Program-made: the position numbers and the translations under genes
The notes under the pieces: model-generated
What the model was told of the DNA's origin: nothing
Databases searched by the model: none
Seen by the model: the letters and a program-made list of their open reading frames with translations, nothing else
Shown here: piece after piece, positions 9,482 through 18,595 of the stretch
Layout: every line of letters starts with the position of its first letter
How positions within the stretch are numbered: position 1 is the stretch's first letter
Assembly: GCF_009861525.1 (NCBI RefSeq)
Contig: NZ_WVHL01000002.1
Span: 434,001-498,000 of the forward strand
Source of the DNA: Pseudomonas sp. LD120
GTDB taxonomy: Bacteria; Pseudomonadota; Gammaproteobacteria; Pseudomonadales; Pseudomonadaceae
Length of the DNA stretch: 64,000 bases
Direction: 5' to 3'

Positions 9482-10852
9482 ATGGACGAGGTCGTTCCCT
9501 TGGAAGTCAGCGTTTTTGGTACAGGCTATGTCGGTCTGGTGCAAGCAGTTGCCCTCGCCGATGTCGGGCATAACGTGGTCTGTGTCGATATCGACAGCCA
9601 TAAGATCGCCCAACTGCAACGTTCTATTCCGCCGATTCACGAGCCGGGTCTGGCAAGCCTGATCGAAGAGAATCAAAAGGCCGGCCGACTGCACTTCACC
9701 ACCCAGGCCAGCGATGCAGTGGGCCATGGTCAGGTGATTTTCATTGCCGTCGGCACCCCATCCAATGAAGACGGCTCCGCGGACCTGGATCATGTCCTGG
9801 CGGTGGCGCGTAACATTGCCTGCTTGATGTACTGTGACAAAACCCTGGTGATCAAATCCACGGTGCCGGTGGGCACCGCCGACCTGGTGATCGAGACCGT
9901 CGCCGAGCAACTGGCGGACTTGGGCAAATCCGAGCTGCGAGTGCATGTAGTCTCCAACCCGGAGTTCCTCAAGGAGGGCTCGGCGGTGGCCGACTGCATG
10001 CGCCCGGACCGGATCATCATCGGCTGCGCCCACGACCTGCCCCGCCAGCAGTTGAGCGACCTGTACGCGCCGTTCAACCACAACCATGACCGCCTGATGT
10101 TCATGGACAACCGCAGCGCCGAACTGGTCAAGTACGCGGCCAACGCGATGCTCGCGACCCGCATCAGTTTCATGAACGAAATGGCCAACCTGGCGGAGCG
10201 CCTGGGGGTGGACATCAACGCCGTGCGCAAAGGCATCGGCGCCGACCCACGCATCGGTTATCACTTCATCTACCCCGGCGCCGGTTTCGGTGGCTCGTGT
10301 TTTCCCAAGGACTTGCGGGCGCTGATTCATACCGCCGAGAGCCACGGGCTGGAACCGCACATGCTCAAGACCGTGCGCGACGTTAACCAGCAACAGCGCC
10401 ACGTGCTGTTTCGCAAGCTGTCCACGCACCTGGGCGGCAACCTGCAGGGCAAGGTCATCGCCTTGTGGGGCCTGGCCTTCAAACCCAACACCGACGACAT
10501 GCGTGAGGCCACCAGCCGCTACCTGATGGAAGCGTTGTGGGACGCCGGAGCCACGGTCTACGCCTACGATCCGGAAGCCATGACCGAGTGCCGGCGCTTG
10601 TACGGCTACCGCGACGACCTGCACTTGTGCGCGACCCGCGACGACACCCTGCAATGCGCCGATGCCCTGGTGATCTGCACCGAATGGAAGGCGTTCCGGG
10701 TGGTGGACTTCAAGCTCCTGCGCGAGCAGCTCAAAGAGCGCCTGATCGTGGACGGCCGCAACCTCTACAACCCGCAACAGGCAGCGGACGCCGGCCTGCA
10801 TTACCTGAGCATCGGTTTGCCCTACCGCATACCGGAGGTGCTGCGCGCATGA
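9482..10852 (+). CDS. ugd: UDP-glucose 6-dehydrogenase
   Basis: A 456-residue UDP-sugar dehydrogenase that oxidises UDP-glucose to UDP-glucuronate with two NAD. The NAD-binding motif VFGTGYVGLV is at residues 10-20, and the catalytic cysteine lies in GAGFGGSCFPKDLRAL in the middle. The C-terminal UDP-binding domain carries KVIALWGLAFKPNTDDMREA. It is the first gene of the exopolysaccharide operon and overlaps the next by four bases (ATGA). The ATG at 9482 has no clear ribosome site; nothing better is in frame before the conserved core. It supplies the uronate precursor for the polymer. Confidence 0.95.
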   Translation: MDEVVPLEVSVFGTGYVGLVQAVALADVGHNVVCVDIDSHKIAQLQRSIPPIHEPGLASLIEENQKAGRLHFTTQASDAVGHGQVIFIAVGTPSNEDGSADLDHVLAVARNIACLMYCDKTLVIKSTVPVGTADLVIETVAEQLADLGKSELRVHVVSNPEFLKEGSAVADCMRPDRIIIGCAHDLPRQQLSDLYAPFNHNHDRLMFMDNRSAELVKYAANAMLATRISFMNEMANLAERLGVDINAVRKGIGADPRIGYHFIYPGAGFGGSCFPKDLRALIHTAESHGLEPHMLKTVRDVNQQQRHVLFRKLSTHLGGNLQGKVIALWGLAFKPNTDDMREATSRYLMEALWDAGATVYAYDPEAMTECRRLYGYRDDLHLCATRDDTLQCADALVICTEWKAFRVVDFKLLREQLKERLIVDGRNLYNPQQAADAGLHYLSIGLPYRIPEVLRA

Positions 10853-11868
10853 ATGTCCTGATCACCGGAGCCGCCGGTTTTATCGGCGCCCATACCGCAC
10901 TGCGTCTGCTCAAGGATGGGCACCAGGTCACCGGGCTGGATAACTTCAACGACTACTACGACCCTCGGCTCAAGCACGACCGGGTGCGTTGGGTGGAGCA
11001 GCAAGTGGGGCATTTTCCCCTGCAGCGCCTGGACCTGGCTGACAGCGAGGGCCTGGAACGACTGTTCGCCGAGATCCGGCCCCAAGTCGTGATCAACCTC
11101 GCCGCCCAGGCCGGGGTGCGCTACTCACTGGAAAACCCCAAGGCGTACCTGGACAGCAACCTCTCAGGCTTCCTCAACCTGCTGGAAATGTGCCGTCGCT
11201 ACCCAGTCGAACACCTGATCTACGCCTCATCCAGCTCAGTGTATGGCGCTAACCAGCAGACCCCGTACAAGGTCAGCGACAACGTCGACCACCCGCTGTC
11301 GTTGTATGCCGCGAGCAAAAAAGCCAACGAGCTGATGGCCCACAGCTACAGCCACCTGTTCGGCGTAGCGGCCACCGGCCTGCGTTTCTTTACCGTGTAC
11401 GGCCCTTGGGGACGTCCGGACATGTCGCCGATCCTGTTTGCCGACGCCATCAGCCAGGGCCGGCCGTTGAAGCTGTTCAACCACGGCATGCACCAACGCG
11501 ACTTCACCTACATCGACGACATTGTCGAGTCCCTGGTGCGCCTGCTGAACAAGCCGCCCGCCCACGACCCGCTGTGGGACCGCGAGCATCCGGACCCGTC
11601 CACCAGCATGGCGCCCTGGCGCCTGTTCAACATCGGCGGTCAGCGTCCGGTGGAGCTCAAAGACTACGTGGCGACCCTAGAAAGGCTCCTCGACCGCCAG
11701 GCCCAGGTGGAATACCTGCCCCTGCAGCCAGGCGATGTGCTCAACACCTGCGCCGACGTCAGCGCTCTGGAAAACCTCACCGGCTTCGGCCCCCAGGTAA
11801 CCCTGGAGGAAGGCTTGAGGAATTTTGTCCAGTGGTACCAGAGCTACTACCCCAGCGGCGCGTCCTGA
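10849..11868 (+). CDS. NAD-dependent epimerase, probable UDP-glucuronate 4-epimerase
   Basis: A 339-residue extended SDR epimerase. It has the N-terminal GAAGFIGAHTALRLL NAD site, SSSSVYGANQQTPY, and the catalytic YAASKKANE (YxxxK). Similarity to the UDP-glucuronate 4-epimerase branch, plus direct coupling to the UDP-glucose dehydrogenase (stop and start overlap), suggests it makes UDP-galacturonate. UDP-glucose 4-epimerase activity is the main alternative. The start ATG at 10849 directly precedes the conserved NVLITGAAG. Confidence 0.88.
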   Translation: MNVLITGAAGFIGAHTALRLLKDGHQVTGLDNFNDYYDPRLKHDRVRWVEQQVGHFPLQRLDLADSEGLERLFAEIRPQVVINLAAQAGVRYSLENPKAYLDSNLSGFLNLLEMCRRYPVEHLIYASSSSVYGANQQTPYKVSDNVDHPLSLYAASKKANELMAHSYSHLFGVAATGLRFFTVYGPWGRPDMSPILFADAISQGRPLKLFNHGMHQRDFTYIDDIVESLVRLLNKPPAHDPLWDREHPDPSTSMAPWRLFNIGGQRPVELKDYVATLERLLDRQAQVEYLPLQPGDVLNTCADVSALENLTGFGPQVTLEEGLRNFVQWYQSYYPSGAS

Positions 11869-11905
11869 GCCAACGCCGCGTACGGTTTTCGACCAACCCT
11901 TTGCA

Positions 11906-12679
11906 ATGGAAGTATTTCCGGTGGATATGGAAAGATCACTCTCATCGCCTGCAACCGAGGCGCCCGCGCCGACGCGCATCGACCGGCGCAACGATCCGTT
12001 TCGTCGCAAGGTACAAGCCGCCATCGAGCTGCAGCAGCATGGCTGGATCAGCGGCCGCAACGGCGGTCGTCCCTGGACCTTGTCACGCAGCAAACGCCTG
12101 ACCTCGGCGTTGCTGGCAATCGTGCTGCTGGTGCTGCTGTCGCCGGTGCTGCTGGGCGTTGCCCTGTTGATCAAGCTCACCAGTCCGGGCCCGGTGTTCT
12201 TCGTACAACTGCGCACCGGTTTTCGCGGTCGGCGCTTTGGCATGTACAAATTCCGCACCATGGTGGTCAACGCCGAAGCCTTGAAGGACTCGGTGCGCCA
12301 CCTGAACAAGCACGGGGCGGACTCGGTGGATTTCAAGATCGACCGCGACCCGCGCATCACCGGGATCGGCGGCTTCCTGCGGCGCACCAGCCTCGACGAG
12401 CTGCCGAACCTGATCAATGTAGCGCTGGGCCAGATGCGCATCGTCGGCCCGCGCCCGACTTCGTTCCACGCCCAGACCTACAAGGAACACCACCTCGGTC
12501 GCCTGAGCATCTACCCCGGCATCACTGGGTTGTGGCAGGTGTCCGGGCGCAGCGACGTGGACTTCGACGGCCGCGTCACCCTCGACATGACCTACATCTT
12601 CCAGCAGAGCCCCTGGCTCGACCTGAAGATTCTGATCAAAACCCCTTTCAAGGTCCTCAACGGCCACGGAGCAAGTTGA
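11906..12679 (+). CDS. Undecaprenyl-phosphate sugar phosphotransferase (priming transferase)
   Basis: A bacterial sugar transferase of about 257 residues, the type that moves sugar-1-phosphate onto undecaprenyl phosphate to start polymer assembly. One membrane helix (LLAIVLLVLLSPVLLGVALL) is followed by the catalytic block with KFRTMV, DPRITGIGGFLRRTSLDELP and QMRIVGPRP, and then YPGITGLWQVSGRS. It corresponds to the C-terminal domain of WcaJ/PglC-type enzymes and lacks the multi-helix N-terminal half. The start is uncertain: ATGs at 11906 and 11927 are possible, and an upstream frame start at 11825 would overlap the epimerase. Confidence 0.88.
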   Translation: MEVFPVDMERSLSSPATEAPAPTRIDRRNDPFRRKVQAAIELQQHGWISGRNGGRPWTLSRSKRLTSALLAIVLLVLLSPVLLGVALLIKLTSPGPVFFVQLRTGFRGRRFGMYKFRTMVVNAEALKDSVRHLNKHGADSVDFKIDRDPRITGIGGFLRRTSLDELPNLINVALGQMRIVGPRPTSFHAQTYKEHHLGRLSIYPGITGLWQVSGRSDVDFDGRVTLDMTYIFQQSPWLDLKILIKTPFKVLNGHGAS

Positions 12680-12680
12680 A

Positions 12681-13325
12681 ATGGCGGCAGCAACCTTTGC
12701 CAGTCTGAAGATCCAGAGCCCCAGCGAAAGCAATCTGGCCGTGACTGTTCTCGACCAGGAACTGCGGGTGATCCTGCTGACCGCGGCTAACCGCGGCAGC
12801 GGCATCACCAGCAGCAGCTTGAGCATGGCCAGCGAACTGGCGCGCAACAGTCGCGGCCGGGTCTTGCTGGTGGACACCAGCCTGTCGGACAACAGCCTGA
12901 CCCGGCGCCTCGACATGGCCGAACGCGCCGGCTTTCTTGACCTGGTCCTGGCCGATGTTCCGCCCAGCCTGAGCGCGTGCATCGACACCAACACCGGGCA
13001 GGATTTCGACTTCCTGCCCCTGGGCCGGCGCCAGCAATACGCCGAGCGTCTGACCCCGGAACTGCTGCGTGAGCAGTTGCAAATGCTCACCAGGCAATAC
13101 CGCTTCGTGATCATTGACGGCGACCCGGTCTACAGCAGCGGCGACATCCTCACCCTGAGCACTCAGGTGGACGGCGTGGTGCTGGTGGTGCGTAGCGAAG
13201 AAACCCGCTGGGAAGTGGCCCAGGCCGCCGCCCAACGCCTGATCCAGGCCGAGGCAAAATTGATCGGCAGCGTGTTCAACGCCCGCAAGTACTACATGCC
13301 CAAGTGGGTTTATGACCGTCTCTGA
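12681..13325 (+). CDS. CpsD/Wzc-like P-loop ATPase lacking the Walker A lysine
   Basis: A 214-residue protein with the fold of the cytoplasmic kinase domain that pairs with Wzc-type proteins. It has LRVILLTAANRGSGITSSSL at the Walker A place, RVLLVDTSLSDNSLTRRL at Walker A-prime and YRFVIIDGDP at Walker B. The expected GKS/T lysine is replaced: the loop reads GSGITSSS. The C-terminal tyrosine cluster is reduced to KYYMPKWVYDRL. It lies between the priming transferase and the export lipoprotein, where a BY-kinase is expected. It may be a regulator that has lost kinase activity. Function as a partner of the 14381-15973 protein is inference. Confidence 0.75.
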   Translation: MAAATFASLKIQSPSESNLAVTVLDQELRVILLTAANRGSGITSSSLSMASELARNSRGRVLLVDTSLSDNSLTRRLDMAERAGFLDLVLADVPPSLSACIDTNTGQDFDFLPLGRRQQYAERLTPELLREQLQMLTRQYRFVIIDGDPVYSSGDILTLSTQVDGVVLVVRSEETRWEVAQAAAQRLIQAEAKLIGSVFNARKYYMPKWVYDRL

Positions 13326-13347
13326 CCGGCACAAGGACCGTGTAACC

Positions 13348-14370
13348 ATGAATAAGCCAAGCCTCTCTCTGCTGAGCCTGTCGCTGGTGCTGGCGACCCT
13401 GGCCGGCTGCGCCAACCGCGAGCCACTGCAGATGCCGGTGCAGATCCTCAGCGCGCCGGCCGATCAGGCCCAACTCACCGAAGTCATGCCCATCGAACAA
13501 GTGCTGCGCCCGCAGGACGTGCTCGATGTGATTTTCCACATCGGCACCACCAGCCAGCAGCGCTATCAGGTGCAGCCCGGCGATCAGGTGGACGTGGGTT
13601 TTCTCACCGCGCCGGAGTTGGGTGGCAGCAAGCTGGTGTTGCCCGATGGCAGCATCGACATGCCGTATGTGGGCAATGTCCAAGTCGCCGGATTGTCCGC
13701 CGAACAGGCGCGCCATGCTCTGGAAGCCCAGTACGCCAAGGTGTTGAAGAAGCCGCAGATCACCTTCTCGATCTCCCACGCCATGGCCCAGCTGGACAAC
13801 CTGCGCACCAGCCTGACCAACCCGGCCACCGGCCTGAGCCGCGAGATCGTGGTGGGCTCCGACGGCCGTGCCAGCTTCCCGCTGCTGGGCAGCCTGTCCT
13901 TGCAGGGCAAGAGCCTGAGCGAGCTGCAGACCCTGATCAACCAACGCTACGCCAAGGAAGTCGGGTCAGTGAGCGTCGATGTCCTGCTCAAGAGCACCGC
14001 GGCCAATGAAGTGTTCGTCATGGGTGAGGTCGGCCAGCCCGGGGCCTACCCGATCCGCCGGCCGGTCTCGGTGCTCGAAGCCCTGACCCTGGCCAAGGGC
14101 GCCGGCCCCACCGCGCGCCTGGATTCGGTGGTGATCATGCGGCGCAAGGGCAATCAGGTCGAAGCCCGGGTCTATGACGCCGATGCGGCGCTGGACGGCA
14201 AGGCCCTGCAGTTCGCCTATCTGCAGCCGGACGACATGCTCTACGTGCCCAAGACCCGCCTGGCCAAGGCCGGCGCCCTGAGCAAGCAGCTGGCGGACGT
14301 GATCATGTTCCAGGGTGTCGGGTTCAGCTTCGGCTACCGCGTCGACAACAAAGAAACGAACAACAACTGA
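13348..14370 (+). CDS. Wza-like polysaccharide export lipoprotein
   Basis: A 340-residue outer-membrane export protein. The signal peptide ends in a lipobox (LATLAGC, cysteine near residue 22). A poly-export domain (QVQPGDQVDVGFLTAPELGG..LPDGSIDMPYVGNVQVAGLS) is followed by SLBB-type segments (EVFVMGEVGQPGAYPIRRPVSVLEAL). Its role is to form the outer-membrane exit channel together with the Wzc-like protein encoded next. The ATG at 13348 has AAGGA 11 bases upstream and gives a proper signal peptide; an in-frame start 36 bases upstream does not. Confidence 0.9.
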   Translation: MNKPSLSLLSLSLVLATLAGCANREPLQMPVQILSAPADQAQLTEVMPIEQVLRPQDVLDVIFHIGTTSQQRYQVQPGDQVDVGFLTAPELGGSKLVLPDGSIDMPYVGNVQVAGLSAEQARHALEAQYAKVLKKPQITFSISHAMAQLDNLRTSLTNPATGLSREIVVGSDGRASFPLLGSLSLQGKSLSELQTLINQRYAKEVGSVSVDVLLKSTAANEVFVMGEVGQPGAYPIRRPVSVLEALTLAKGAGPTARLDSVVIMRRKGNQVEARVYDADAALDGKALQFAYLQPDDMLYVPKTRLAKAGALSKQLADVIMFQGVGFSFGYRVDNKETNNN

Positions 14371-14380
14371 GTTCCCCCTG

Positions 14381-15973
14381 ATGACCAAGATCGAAAACTA
14401 CCTGCACGAGTTCTTGCTCGTGTTCTTTGTCAATCGACGCCTGATCAAGCGCGTGTTCCTCGGTTTCGCCCTGATTGCGCTGGTACTGCCACTGGTGCTC
14501 AAGCAGAGCTTCGAGATCACCGCCGAAGTCATCGTGCAGTCCAAGAAACTGTCGCAGACCGACGCCAACACCGTGCTCACCCCGGACAGCGACAAGTTCA
14601 TCCCGCCGTCCCTGGCCGACATGGAAACCGAGAGCAATATCCTGCGCTCGCCGACCCTGATCCGCGACACCATCGAGCAACTGCGCCGCGAAGGCCAGTT
14701 CGGTGGCAGCGAGGGCCTGCTGACCCGGCTGATCGTCAAGCCGATCAGCAACGGCCTGATCGACCCGCTGCGCAACCAGGTGATCAACCCGCTGCGCGGC
14801 TTCTTCGGCCTGGCCGTGGACCCGGTGCGCGACACCAGCCTGGACGCCTTCACCAATCAGGCGATCAAGGACCTGAAAATCGGCACCCTGCCCGGTTCCA
14901 ACGTGATCTCCGTGGTCTATAGCAGCCCGAATGCGGCCGAGGGCACGCGCTTTGTCGAGCGCTTGTTGGCCAACTACCTGAAAAGCCGCCAGGACCTGCA
15001 ATCCAGCGACCTGCCCGAAGCCTTCTACGAACAGAAGAAGGCCCAGTACCAGGCGCGCCTGGACGACCTGGAAGGCAAACGCCAAGCCCTGCTGGAAGCG
15101 GCCCACGCCTCCGACCCCAAGGAAGAGATCACCTTCCGTCTCAACGCCATCAACACCGAAGAGCAGTCCCTCAACGGCTACCGCGATCAGGCCCTGGAAA
15201 ACCAGCGCCGCCTCGACTACCTGCAAAAGAACCTGGCCGCCGCACGCAAGGCCAGGCTGACCGACTACACCTTCCCTTTTGCCTTCGCCAACACCGTGGA
15301 CAACGTGGCCTACGAAGACCGCGAGATCAAGCAACTGGGTGAACAACTGACCAACCTGGTGACCCAGTACGGCACCACCGCCGACACCTACCGCGCCGAC
15401 AGCGTGCCGATGCAACAGCAACGCGAGCAGATCGTGCGGGCCCGGGCGCAGTTCCTCAAAGTGGTGGAAAACCGGGTGCGCGAGCGCAGCAGCGACCTGC
15501 AGATCACTCAGTCGGTGATCACCCAGAAAACCGCGCGGATCAACGACTACAAGGCGCGAGTACGCGACCTGCAAGAAGTGCTGAGCAAGCTGCGCCAGCT
15601 AGACACCGAAATCGATGCCTTGCACAAAGCCTTCTTCACCTACACCCAGCGCTACGAAGAAAGCCGTGGCGAGCGTTTGATCAGTGGCGAGCTGTCCAAC
15701 GCCCGGGTGCTCAGCCAGCCTTACGAGCCCAGCGAAGCGGCGTTCCCCAAGCCGATGCTGATCATCCCTCTGGGCCTGCTCACCGGCCTGTTGCTGGCCA
15801 TCGCCCTGGGCTATGTCTATGAATTCTTCGACCACCGCTTCAAGCACCCGGCCCAGGTCAGCGATCACCTCGGCCTGCCGGTGCTGATGGTGCTCAACGC
15901 GGTCGAACAACCGCAGCTCAACCCTTACCCGCGCTGGACCTGGCGCTGGGCCTGGCATTGGGCCAAACAGTGA
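14381..15973 (+). CDS. Wzc/GumC-like polysaccharide co-polymerase
   Basis: A 530-residue inner-membrane chain-length determinant. A transmembrane helix lies near residues 25-45 (VFLGFALIALVLPLVL) and a second near the C-terminus (MLIIPLGLLTGLLLAIALGYVYEFF). Between them is a periplasmic domain with long coiled-coil segments (QARLDDLEGKRQALLEAAH; TQKTARINDYKARVRDLQEVL). No kinase domain follows the second helix, so the ATPase function would be supplied separately, by the 12681-13325 protein. It begins 10 bases after the Wza-like gene. Confidence 0.88.
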   Translation: MTKIENYLHEFLLVFFVNRRLIKRVFLGFALIALVLPLVLKQSFEITAEVIVQSKKLSQTDANTVLTPDSDKFIPPSLADMETESNILRSPTLIRDTIEQLRREGQFGGSEGLLTRLIVKPISNGLIDPLRNQVINPLRGFFGLAVDPVRDTSLDAFTNQAIKDLKIGTLPGSNVISVVYSSPNAAEGTRFVERLLANYLKSRQDLQSSDLPEAFYEQKKAQYQARLDDLEGKRQALLEAAHASDPKEEITFRLNAINTEEQSLNGYRDQALENQRRLDYLQKNLAAARKARLTDYTFPFAFANTVDNVAYEDREIKQLGEQLTNLVTQYGTTADTYRADSVPMQQQREQIVRARAQFLKVVENRVRERSSDLQITQSVITQKTARINDYKARVRDLQEVLSKLRQLDTEIDALHKAFFTYTQRYEESRGERLISGELSNARVLSQPYEPSEAAFPKPMLIIPLGLLTGLLLAIALGYVYEFFDHRFKHPAQVSDHLGLPVLMVLNAVEQPQLNPYPRWTWRWAWHWAKQ

Positions 15974-15984
15974 GCGACCTGAGC

Positions 15985-17079
15985 ATGACCGCACAGCCCA
16001 TCGTGCACCTGATCCACAGCGGCGGCTTCTATGGCGCCGAACGCATGCTGCTGGACCACTGCCGGGTCACGCCAGGGCGCCACCGGGTGGTGTTTCTCAA
16101 CGCCCCCGCCACGCTGCTGGAGCGTTTTGCCCTGGCTGGTGTGTCGAGCCATAACTGCGCCAACCTCAAGGCGCTGTTGACGCATTTGCGTCAGCAGCCG
16201 GGGTTGCTCAATGCCCACAACTTCAAGGCCCAGGTGTTTGCCTGGATCTGTGCCCGGCGCCTGGGTCTGCCGCTGGTGCTGACCCAGCACGGTTTTACCC
16301 CGCGCAGCCCGAAACAGAAGCTCTACACCTGGATCAGCCTGCGCCTGTGCCGCAGCCGCGAGGTGCGCCGAGTGGCCTGCGTCGCTCAGAGCATCGCCCA
16401 GTTGCACCGTCAGGCGGGCGTGGGCGAAGCCAAGTTGCGGGTGATTCCCAACGGCCTGCCGGAGCCCGCACTGGCGCTGAGCAGTACTGAAGCGCCCTCT
16501 TGGGAGCCCGAAGTCCGCCGCGATGCCCTGGAGCCGCTGGTGGGTTTCGTCGGGCGCTTGAGCGCGGAGAAAGGCCCGGACCTGTTCCTCGATACGCTGA
16601 TTGCCCTGTGCCAGCACCGTCCCACCCTCAAGGCCGTGCTCCTGGGCGACGGTGAGCAGAACCTGGCGCTGCGCCAACGCATCGAAGCGGCCGGGCTGGC
16701 GACGCGCATCCTGCTGCCCGGCTACCAGAAAGACATGCAGCCCTGGCTCAAGCGTCTCAATGTGCTGGTGCTCAGCTCGCGCACCGAAGGCACGCCGATG
16801 ATCCTGCTCGAAGCCATGCAGGCCGGGACCCCAGTGGCGGCCTTCGCCGTGGGCGGCATCCCCGACGTTGTGCAGCACGGGCAGAACGGCCTGCTGGCCA
16901 AGCCTCTGGACAGTGCTGAACTGGCGCGCTGCGTCGGCCAGCTGCTGGACAACCCGGCCCAGGCCGAGGAACTGGCCCGGGCCGCGCGCGTCACCCAGCG
17001 CAAGCACTATCACCTGCCCACCCTGGCGCACAGCTGGGATGAGCTGTATCGCCTTGCCAGAGAGACCACCCCGGTATGA
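15985..17079 (+). CDS. Glycosyltransferase family 4
   Basis: A GT-B glycosyltransferase of about 364 residues that adds a sugar to the lipid-linked repeat unit. The N-terminal domain starts with IVHLIHSGGFYGAERML and the C-terminal domain has VGFVGRLSAEKGPDLFLDTL and the retaining GT4 nucleotide-sugar motif SRTEGTPMILLEAMQAGTPVAA. Either the ATG at 15985 or a GTG at 15970 overlapping the previous stop could be the start. The gene overlaps the following polymerase gene by four bases. Its donor sugar is not readable from the sequence. Confidence 0.87.
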   Translation: MTAQPIVHLIHSGGFYGAERMLLDHCRVTPGRHRVVFLNAPATLLERFALAGVSSHNCANLKALLTHLRQQPGLLNAHNFKAQVFAWICARRLGLPLVLTQHGFTPRSPKQKLYTWISLRLCRSREVRRVACVAQSIAQLHRQAGVGEAKLRVIPNGLPEPALALSSTEAPSWEPEVRRDALEPLVGFVGRLSAEKGPDLFLDTLIALCQHRPTLKAVLLGDGEQNLALRQRIEAAGLATRILLPGYQKDMQPWLKRLNVLVLSSRTEGTPMILLEAMQAGTPVAAFAVGGIPDVVQHGQNGLLAKPLDSAELARCVGQLLDNPAQAEELARAARVTQRKHYHLPTLAHSWDELYRLARETTPV

Positions 17080-18446
17080 TCGCCGCCCCCTTGCTTGGAT
17101 TTGTCCTGGGCCTGGCCAGCCTGTTACTGCTCGCCAGCCCCTGGCCGTTTCTCGCGCCGTTGGTGGTGGTCGGCCTGCTGGGCCTGAGCGTGCTTTATCG
17201 CCGTCCCGGCTGGGGCCTGTTGGGGATTTGTGCGCTGGTGCCCTTCGAGGGTTTGTTCAAAGACACGGCATTTTCCGGGGCCAAGCTGTTGGGCGCCTCG
17301 CTGATCCTGATCATGCTGTTCAAGCTGCTGTTGCGGCAGATTCCCGGGACCCGCCTGCGCAGCAACCTGTGGCGCGCCCTCGGGCCCTTCCTGCTGTGCC
17401 TGCTGCTGAGCCTGATGTACAGCGAGAACTTGCTGGTGTCCCTGGACAGCCTGCGGGAACTGGCGGTAGGCCTGGTGCTGTTTTTCGTCACCTTGCTGAT
17501 CGCTCGGGAAACCAACCTGCTGATGCTCTGTCGCCTGTTGGCGGTCAGCGTCGCCATCACCTGCGTGATCGCCTTGATATCCGCCAAGTACCAAGTGGGC
17601 GGCCGGGCCATCGGCCTGCTGCAGGACGCCAACTACTTCGCCCTGTTGATCGCCATGGCAGTGCCGCCGGCGATCTTCCTCGCCCTGCGCTCGCCCGACT
17701 GGCTACAGCGGCTGTTCTGGGTCGGCATCAGCCTGACCTTGATGGCCGGGATGACCAAGACCGACTCGCGCTCGGGGCTGTTGGTGGTGCTGTTCACCAT
17801 CGCCATCGGCGCCTGGCACTACCGGGAGCGGCTCAAAAGCCTGCGGCCCAAGCACTTGGGCTTCGCGATGTTCGCCGTGGCAATCATCGTGCCCCTGGGA
17901 ATCGCCGCGCTGCCGGCGGATTACGTGGCGCGGATTAAGTCCTTGAGCATGCTCAAGTCCGGTTCGCACTCGCAGGACACCTCCCTGGGCCGGCGCACCT
18001 CCTACTTGGTGGTGGGCGCGCGGATGATCCGCGAAAACCCGCTGCTGGGCTCAGGCCTGGGCACCTTCCCGATTCATTACGCGCAAACCGGCTTTGCCAG
18101 CGGCTTCTCGGAAAACATGAACGAGCCGGATCTGTTTCGCCGGGCCCACAACACCTACCTGGAACTGTTCAGCGAACTGGGCATTCCCGCAGGCCTGAGT
18201 TTCGTGGTGCTGATGCTGATGGGCCTGCGCAACTTCGAGCGGGCGCGCCTGGCGTTCCTCCAGCGCGGCGCCCGGGAGCAGGCCGACATCGCCACCCATC
18301 TGGGCCTGAGCCTTGTGGCCATGGCGCTGTTCCTGCTGTTTCTCAGTGCACCGAACCATAAATACCTGTGGATCTACCTGGCGCTGTCCAGCGTGCTGCG
18401 CCAACAGGCTGAAGAAACCCCGATACCGCGCCCGGCGCCGATCTGA
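17076..18446 (+). CDS. O-antigen ligase/Wzy-type polymerase
   Basis: A 456-residue polytopic membrane protein with about 11-12 hydrophobic helices and a long periplasmic loop, typical of the O-antigen ligase/polymerase family. Family features are DANYFALLIAMAVP and the loop segment NPLLGSGLGTFPIHY followed by RRAHNTYLELFSELGIPAGL, which contains the conserved H-N-x-Y-L-E motif. In this operon it is the best candidate for the polymerase that links repeat units. Its start codon overlaps the stop of the GT4 gene (ATGA). Confidence 0.87.
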   Translation: MIAAPLLGFVLGLASLLLLASPWPFLAPLVVVGLLGLSVLYRRPGWGLLGICALVPFEGLFKDTAFSGAKLLGASLILIMLFKLLLRQIPGTRLRSNLWRALGPFLLCLLLSLMYSENLLVSLDSLRELAVGLVLFFVTLLIARETNLLMLCRLLAVSVAITCVIALISAKYQVGGRAIGLLQDANYFALLIAMAVPPAIFLALRSPDWLQRLFWVGISLTLMAGMTKTDSRSGLLVVLFTIAIGAWHYRERLKSLRPKHLGFAMFAVAIIVPLGIAALPADYVARIKSLSMLKSGSHSQDTSLGRRTSYLVVGARMIRENPLLGSGLGTFPIHYAQTGFASGFSENMNEPDLFRRAHNTYLELFSELGIPAGLSFVVLMLMGLRNFERARLAFLQRGAREQADIATHLGLSLVAMALFLLFLSAPNHKYLWIYLALSSVLRQQAEETPIPRPAPI

Positions 18447-18454
18447 CATCGCCG

Positions 18455-18512
18455 CCGATGTGCCCCGCTGCCGCAGGCTGCGACAAGGCCCGAAGGACCT
18501 TGCCAGGCCCCC
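18455..18512. repeat. Intergenic repeat remnant within the EPS operon
   Basis: The block contains GCTGCCGCAGGCTGCGAC and GGCCCGAAGGACCTTGCC, a common intergenic repeat style in fluorescent pseudomonads. It sits in the only substantial gap (149 bases, 18447-18595) of the exopolysaccharide operon. Confidence 0.4.
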
Positions 18513-18595
18513 GGAAGCAGGACCGACAGAACAGCAAGACCGCGCCCTCACCCGGCGCCCATGACCACCACGCCATCTGGCCAAGGGAGGCAAAG

